A stretch of 64,000 bases of DNA from Chitinophaga sp. CF418 (GTDB lineage: Bacteria > Bacteroidota > Bacteroidia > Chitinophagales > Chitinophagaceae). Within the stretch, counting starts at the first letter, position 1, and every line of letters starts with the position of its first letter. Where the stretch lies: positions 617,902 through 681,901 of the forward strand of contig NZ_FRCN01000003.1 in the NCBI RefSeq assembly GCF_900142925.1, given 5' to 3'. Position numbers and translations under genes: made by a program. Shown here one piece after another: positions 62,201-64,000 of the stretch. Under the pieces are notes generated by a model, which worked only from the letters and a program-made list of their open reading frames with translations, had not been told where the DNA came from and made no database searches.

Positions 62201-64000
62201 CGCTTAATCACATACCTGAATGCAGCTTCCAGCAAGGGGATATCAATGCTGCCTTTCAGCCGGTAACACAGCTGTATATTGTAAGCTACTGCTACTTCCT
62301 TAAACTGGTCCAATACCCATAAACGCTGCTGCGCATGCGATAAGGCATAGTATTCCTGTTGCGGGGCCACCGGTATCGGTTGATATCCTGTTTGTTCACG
62401 CTGCTCCAGTAATGATGCCTGGGCATGTAATTCCGGATGAAGGAACAGATCACGTAACTCAAGGCGAACGCCTGTCTGCTCATAGACACGGGATAAGACT
62501 CTTACCGCTGACAGTGAATGCCCCCCCAAAGCAAAGAAGTTATCCCCACGATGAATAACCGATATCCCCAATTCCTCTCCCCAGATAGTTGCAAGTAAGG
62601 CTTCATACCCTCCTTCAGGTAACGCCATCTCCCTCACTTTAGGCAACGGTAATCTTTCACGGTCTATCTTACCATTCACCGTACGAGGCAGCTGCTCTAA
62701 ACATATCAGGTGAGCAGGTACCATGTACCATGGTAACAATGACAATAAATAAGACCTTAATACGTCGGGGCTAATTGCCTGACCACTATAGTAACCCACC
62801 AACTGTAATACTCCGCCTATCTCCAACGGTACAACTACACTACTTTCTATTCCCGCATATCCCTGCAACACTTGTTCTATCTCTCCTGGTTCTATGCGAT
62901 AGCCACGCAACTTCAACTGCGTGTCAACACGACCGCCAAATACAAGTTCTCCATCAGTTGTCCACCAGCCCTGGTCTCCGGTACGGTATAACATCCCAGC
63001 ACCATACTCATTCGGTATAAATCTTTCGCTGTTCAATGCTTCCCGATGCAGATATCCCTTGCTGATGCCTGTTCCCCCAAGAACAATCTCTCCTCTCACT
63101 CCCGCTGGCTGTAACCGGCCCTGACCATCCAGTATATATACAGCACGATTACGGATCGGACGACCCAGCAATCCTGCCTTTGAACGATCTTCTATTTTAT
63201 GATAGCTTGCACATACGGTACTCTCCGAAGGACCATAGGTATTGTAAATATTCAACGACAACGGTAACTTATCTATTTGACCAGGTCTCAATTCATCACC
63301 TCCGCTGATCAATGTCTTTAGACTGGATATATCATATCCTGCATGATTGATCTCTCCTATTACCAGTGGCGTTGTACTTAATAGCGTCACTCCATGACGA
63401 TGGATTAGATCACATAAAGCTGATACTGCCTTACCTCCCTCTGGGGCTATCACCAACTCACCCCCTGCCATCAGCACTGGATATAACTCCTCCACAGCTG
63501 TATCAAACGATAAGGAGGATTGATGCAGTACCACATCTGAACTGCTTACGCTAAAATATTCACTGAAAGTCTCTACATAATCTGTCAGTGAGTCATGACT
63601 GATCTGAACACCCTTCGGCTGACCAGTAGAACCTGACGTATAAATCACATACGCGGTATCATTGCCACTAATATCCCAGGTGGGATAACTTTCAGCATAC
63701 GCTGACAAATCGGTTGACAGTAATTCCTGACGACAATTCAACTCAGGCATTACTTTATCACTCAACAACAACACAGCGCCACTATCTTCCAACATATAAC
63801 GCATGCGTTCAACAGGATAATCAGTATCTATCGGCAGATAAGCAGCCCCTGACTTCAATATACCCAGCAATGCTATGACTGTGGATGCTGAACGGCCTGC
63901 CAGTACTCCCACTACACTACCAGCGCCCACACCACATGTCAAACGCAGGTAATGTGCCAACCGGTTAGAAGCTGATTCCAATGCAGCATAGCTTAGTGTT
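59236..64000 (-). CDS. NRPS-1 (5' end outside window): ...A-T-C-A-T
   Basis: The frame is open to the window edge (visible beginning TLSYAALESASNRL, an A1 core motif), so the true start is beyond base 64000. Counting from the Leu/TTG codon at 63979-63981: A1 up to ~445 (TSGSTG 115-120, NGKIDR 436-441), T1 (~455-525, GGHSL at 486-490), C (540-980, HHIIADEWS 674-682), A2 (~1005-1480), T2 (~1505-1570), tail ending KIDEIVL. Codes by eye: A1 DTESIGTVCK (Glu at 239, resembling basic-residue codes such as Lys; weak), A2 DAWFLGNVVK, the classical Leu code. The TGA stop overlaps the ATG of NRPS-2. Confidence 0.93.
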   Translation of the reverse strand, partial: TLSYAALESASNRLAHYLRLTCGVGAGSVVGVLAGRSASTVIALLGILKSGAAYLPIDTDYPVERMRYMLEDSGAVLLLSDKVMPELNCRQELLSTDLSAYAESYPTWDISGNDTAYVIYTSGSTGQPKGVQISHDSLTDYVETFSEYFSVSSSDVVLHQSSLSFDTAVEELYPVLMAGGELVIAPEGGKAVSALCDLIHRHGVTLLSTTPLVIGEINHAGYDISSLKTLISGGDELRPGQIDKLPLSLNIYNTYGPSESTVCASYHKIEDRSKAGLLGRPIRNRAVYILDGQGRLQPAGVRGEIVLGGTGISKGYLHREALNSERFIPNEYGAGMLYRTGDQGWWTTDGELVFGGRVDTQLKLRGYRIEPGEIEQVLQGYAGIESSVVVPLEIGGVLQLVGYYSGQAISPDVLRSYLLSLLPWYMVPAHLICLEQLPRTVNGKIDRERLPLPKVREMALPEGGYEALLATIWGEELGISVIHRGDNFFALGGHSLSAVRVLSRVYEQTGVRLELRDLFLHPELHAQASLLEQREQTGYQPIPVAPQQEYYALSHAQQRLWVLDQFKEVAVAYNIQLCYRLKGSIDIPLLEAAFRYVIKRHESLQTRFVSQHGNPFQQVTDMPFVLAYDDLSAVADKEQLVLKAAEEAVITSFNLEEGPLVRACIWQLEAEEYVFVLVLHHIIADEWSMGILMEELLTVYNAYREGNQPGLNNLTIQYKDYSAWQQTVLQEERAAAARKYWTALLCEPLPLLSMPTDRQREPVMTYSGERIDFVIPASAFKALQHLLKEENSSLFMGLLSLVYVLLYRYSGQKDIIVGTPVAGRDHPALKDQIGFYVNLLALRMQLDTAVSFTGLLSKVKALLLDAYTHQEYPFDGLLKELSLKRDLSHSPLFDVMIALHDGRKSVGLKDISATEIKLETGFSKFDLTFLFTETDDALGLTLEYNTALFDKERMQRLGNHFIQLAAAFAVDPDCTIRAVEILSDEEKHQLLETFNAPVVQPSEETLVSRFEAQVRRTPQQIAYLDENTQIDYKTLSNRSAQLARYLVATCGVRAEEPVALIMNRSEWLITGMLGVLKAGAAYLPVDASLPPERIRYMLADAGVKVALSAIPFSCEDVTVLPANVYWEELRQDWDIIIPEANDLAYVIYTSGSSGKPKGVMVSHASIVQLCDWHTTAFQVNTNSRATLFAGVSFDASGWEIWPYLLSGATLYRIPEAARADMELLGSFLATNDISHCFLPTAVCRTLLNSGVAVGTELTLLTGGEALGHVPTPVCKLYNNYGPTESTVVTTSFRVTDGTKGAVPIGRPIAGRKVYILDETMRLQPVGVNGRLYIAGEGLALGYLGLPTLTAERFITNPFHKGVMYDSGDTGRWLADGNIEFTGRSDEQVKIRGNRVEPAEIAHQLMQHECIEQAVVCAFGNADDVLLAAYYIGGDDVSPQILRAYLQYHLPEYMIPAYFIRVSSIPLTVNGKTDRDALPAPVPVTTDFTAPRNETEEKLAAIWQDILGVSRVGIDDNFFLLGGQSLKAIQVVSRIHKEFSIKLELSSLFQHPILSDFHDEIAVLIWAKSTQTDITTITNPTKIDEIVL

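Noticed and set aside
30273..63554. Many plus-strand open frames of 60-270 codons opposite the NRPS genes and tailoring genes
   Set aside because: They are antisense shadows: low complexity in composition, no motifs, no start context, and the minus-strand frames have continuous family homology.

Overview
The window looks like a chromosomal segment from a Bacteroidota member, most probably Chitinophagaceae (Chitinophaga-like). Evidence: promoters of the Bacteroidota type (TTG, then TAnnTTTG), a TonB-dependent receptor with a carboxypeptidase-regulatory-like domain, Crp/Fnr and AraC regulators of the usual Bacteroidota style, DUF6717, DUF3892 and DUF4236 proteins, and many SPI/SPII-exported proteins. 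No rRNA, tRNA, phage or insertion sequence was recognised. LAYOUT. 0-27.7 kb is a mosaic of small transcription units: a cut-off gene at the left edge; AraC regulator plus VOC protein; an ECF sigma / anti-sigma / exported protein operon; a membrane SRPBCC protein with an archaemetzincin-type lipoprotein; a TPR histidine kinase / NarL regulator pair; a repeat-rich intergenic region (9.05-9.38 kb) with two very long hairpins; DUF6717; an exported amidohydrolase; a ferritin-like protein and a DUF1361 membrane protein whose 3' end runs into a tandem GC-rich repeat; an SDR; a scar joining two gene remnants; an operon of exported low-complexity proteins, an outer-membrane protein and an OmpR/histidine-kinase pair; two Crp/Fnr + MDR-oxidoreductase neighbourhoods; and a TonB-dependent siderophore-type receptor. 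27.8-64 kb is one long minus-strand operon encoding a large non-ribosomal peptide synthetase (NRPS) line. It is read right to left and its 5' end lies outside the window. ASSEMBLY LINE in transcription order: NRPS-1 (5' cut) ...A-T-C-A-T; NRPS-2 dock-C-A-T; NRPS-3 dock-C-A-T-C-A-T-C; a stand-alone SAM methyltransferase-like protein; NRPS-4 A-T-(C-A-T)x4-TE; then a CmlA-type diiron hydroxylase, a TauD/TfdA (HxE) dioxygenase and a KamA-family radical SAM aminomutase. The visible part has ten A, ten T and nine C domains and one TE, with no epimerization domain. Pocket codes read by eye are: basic/Lys-like, Leu, Gly-like, then four consecutive modules with practically the same unusual code (DAKQVAM[I/V]LK), then Asn, Gly-like, Asn, release. 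The four repeated modules, the aminomutase with an Arg where lysine aminomutase has its substrate-binding Asp, two mechanistically different hydroxylases, and a module split between two proteins around a methyltransferase gene make this the most interesting part. My working hypothesis is a hydroxylated peptide carrying a run of four identical, possibly beta-, amino acids. Substrate assignments are inferences from remembered codes, not database results.
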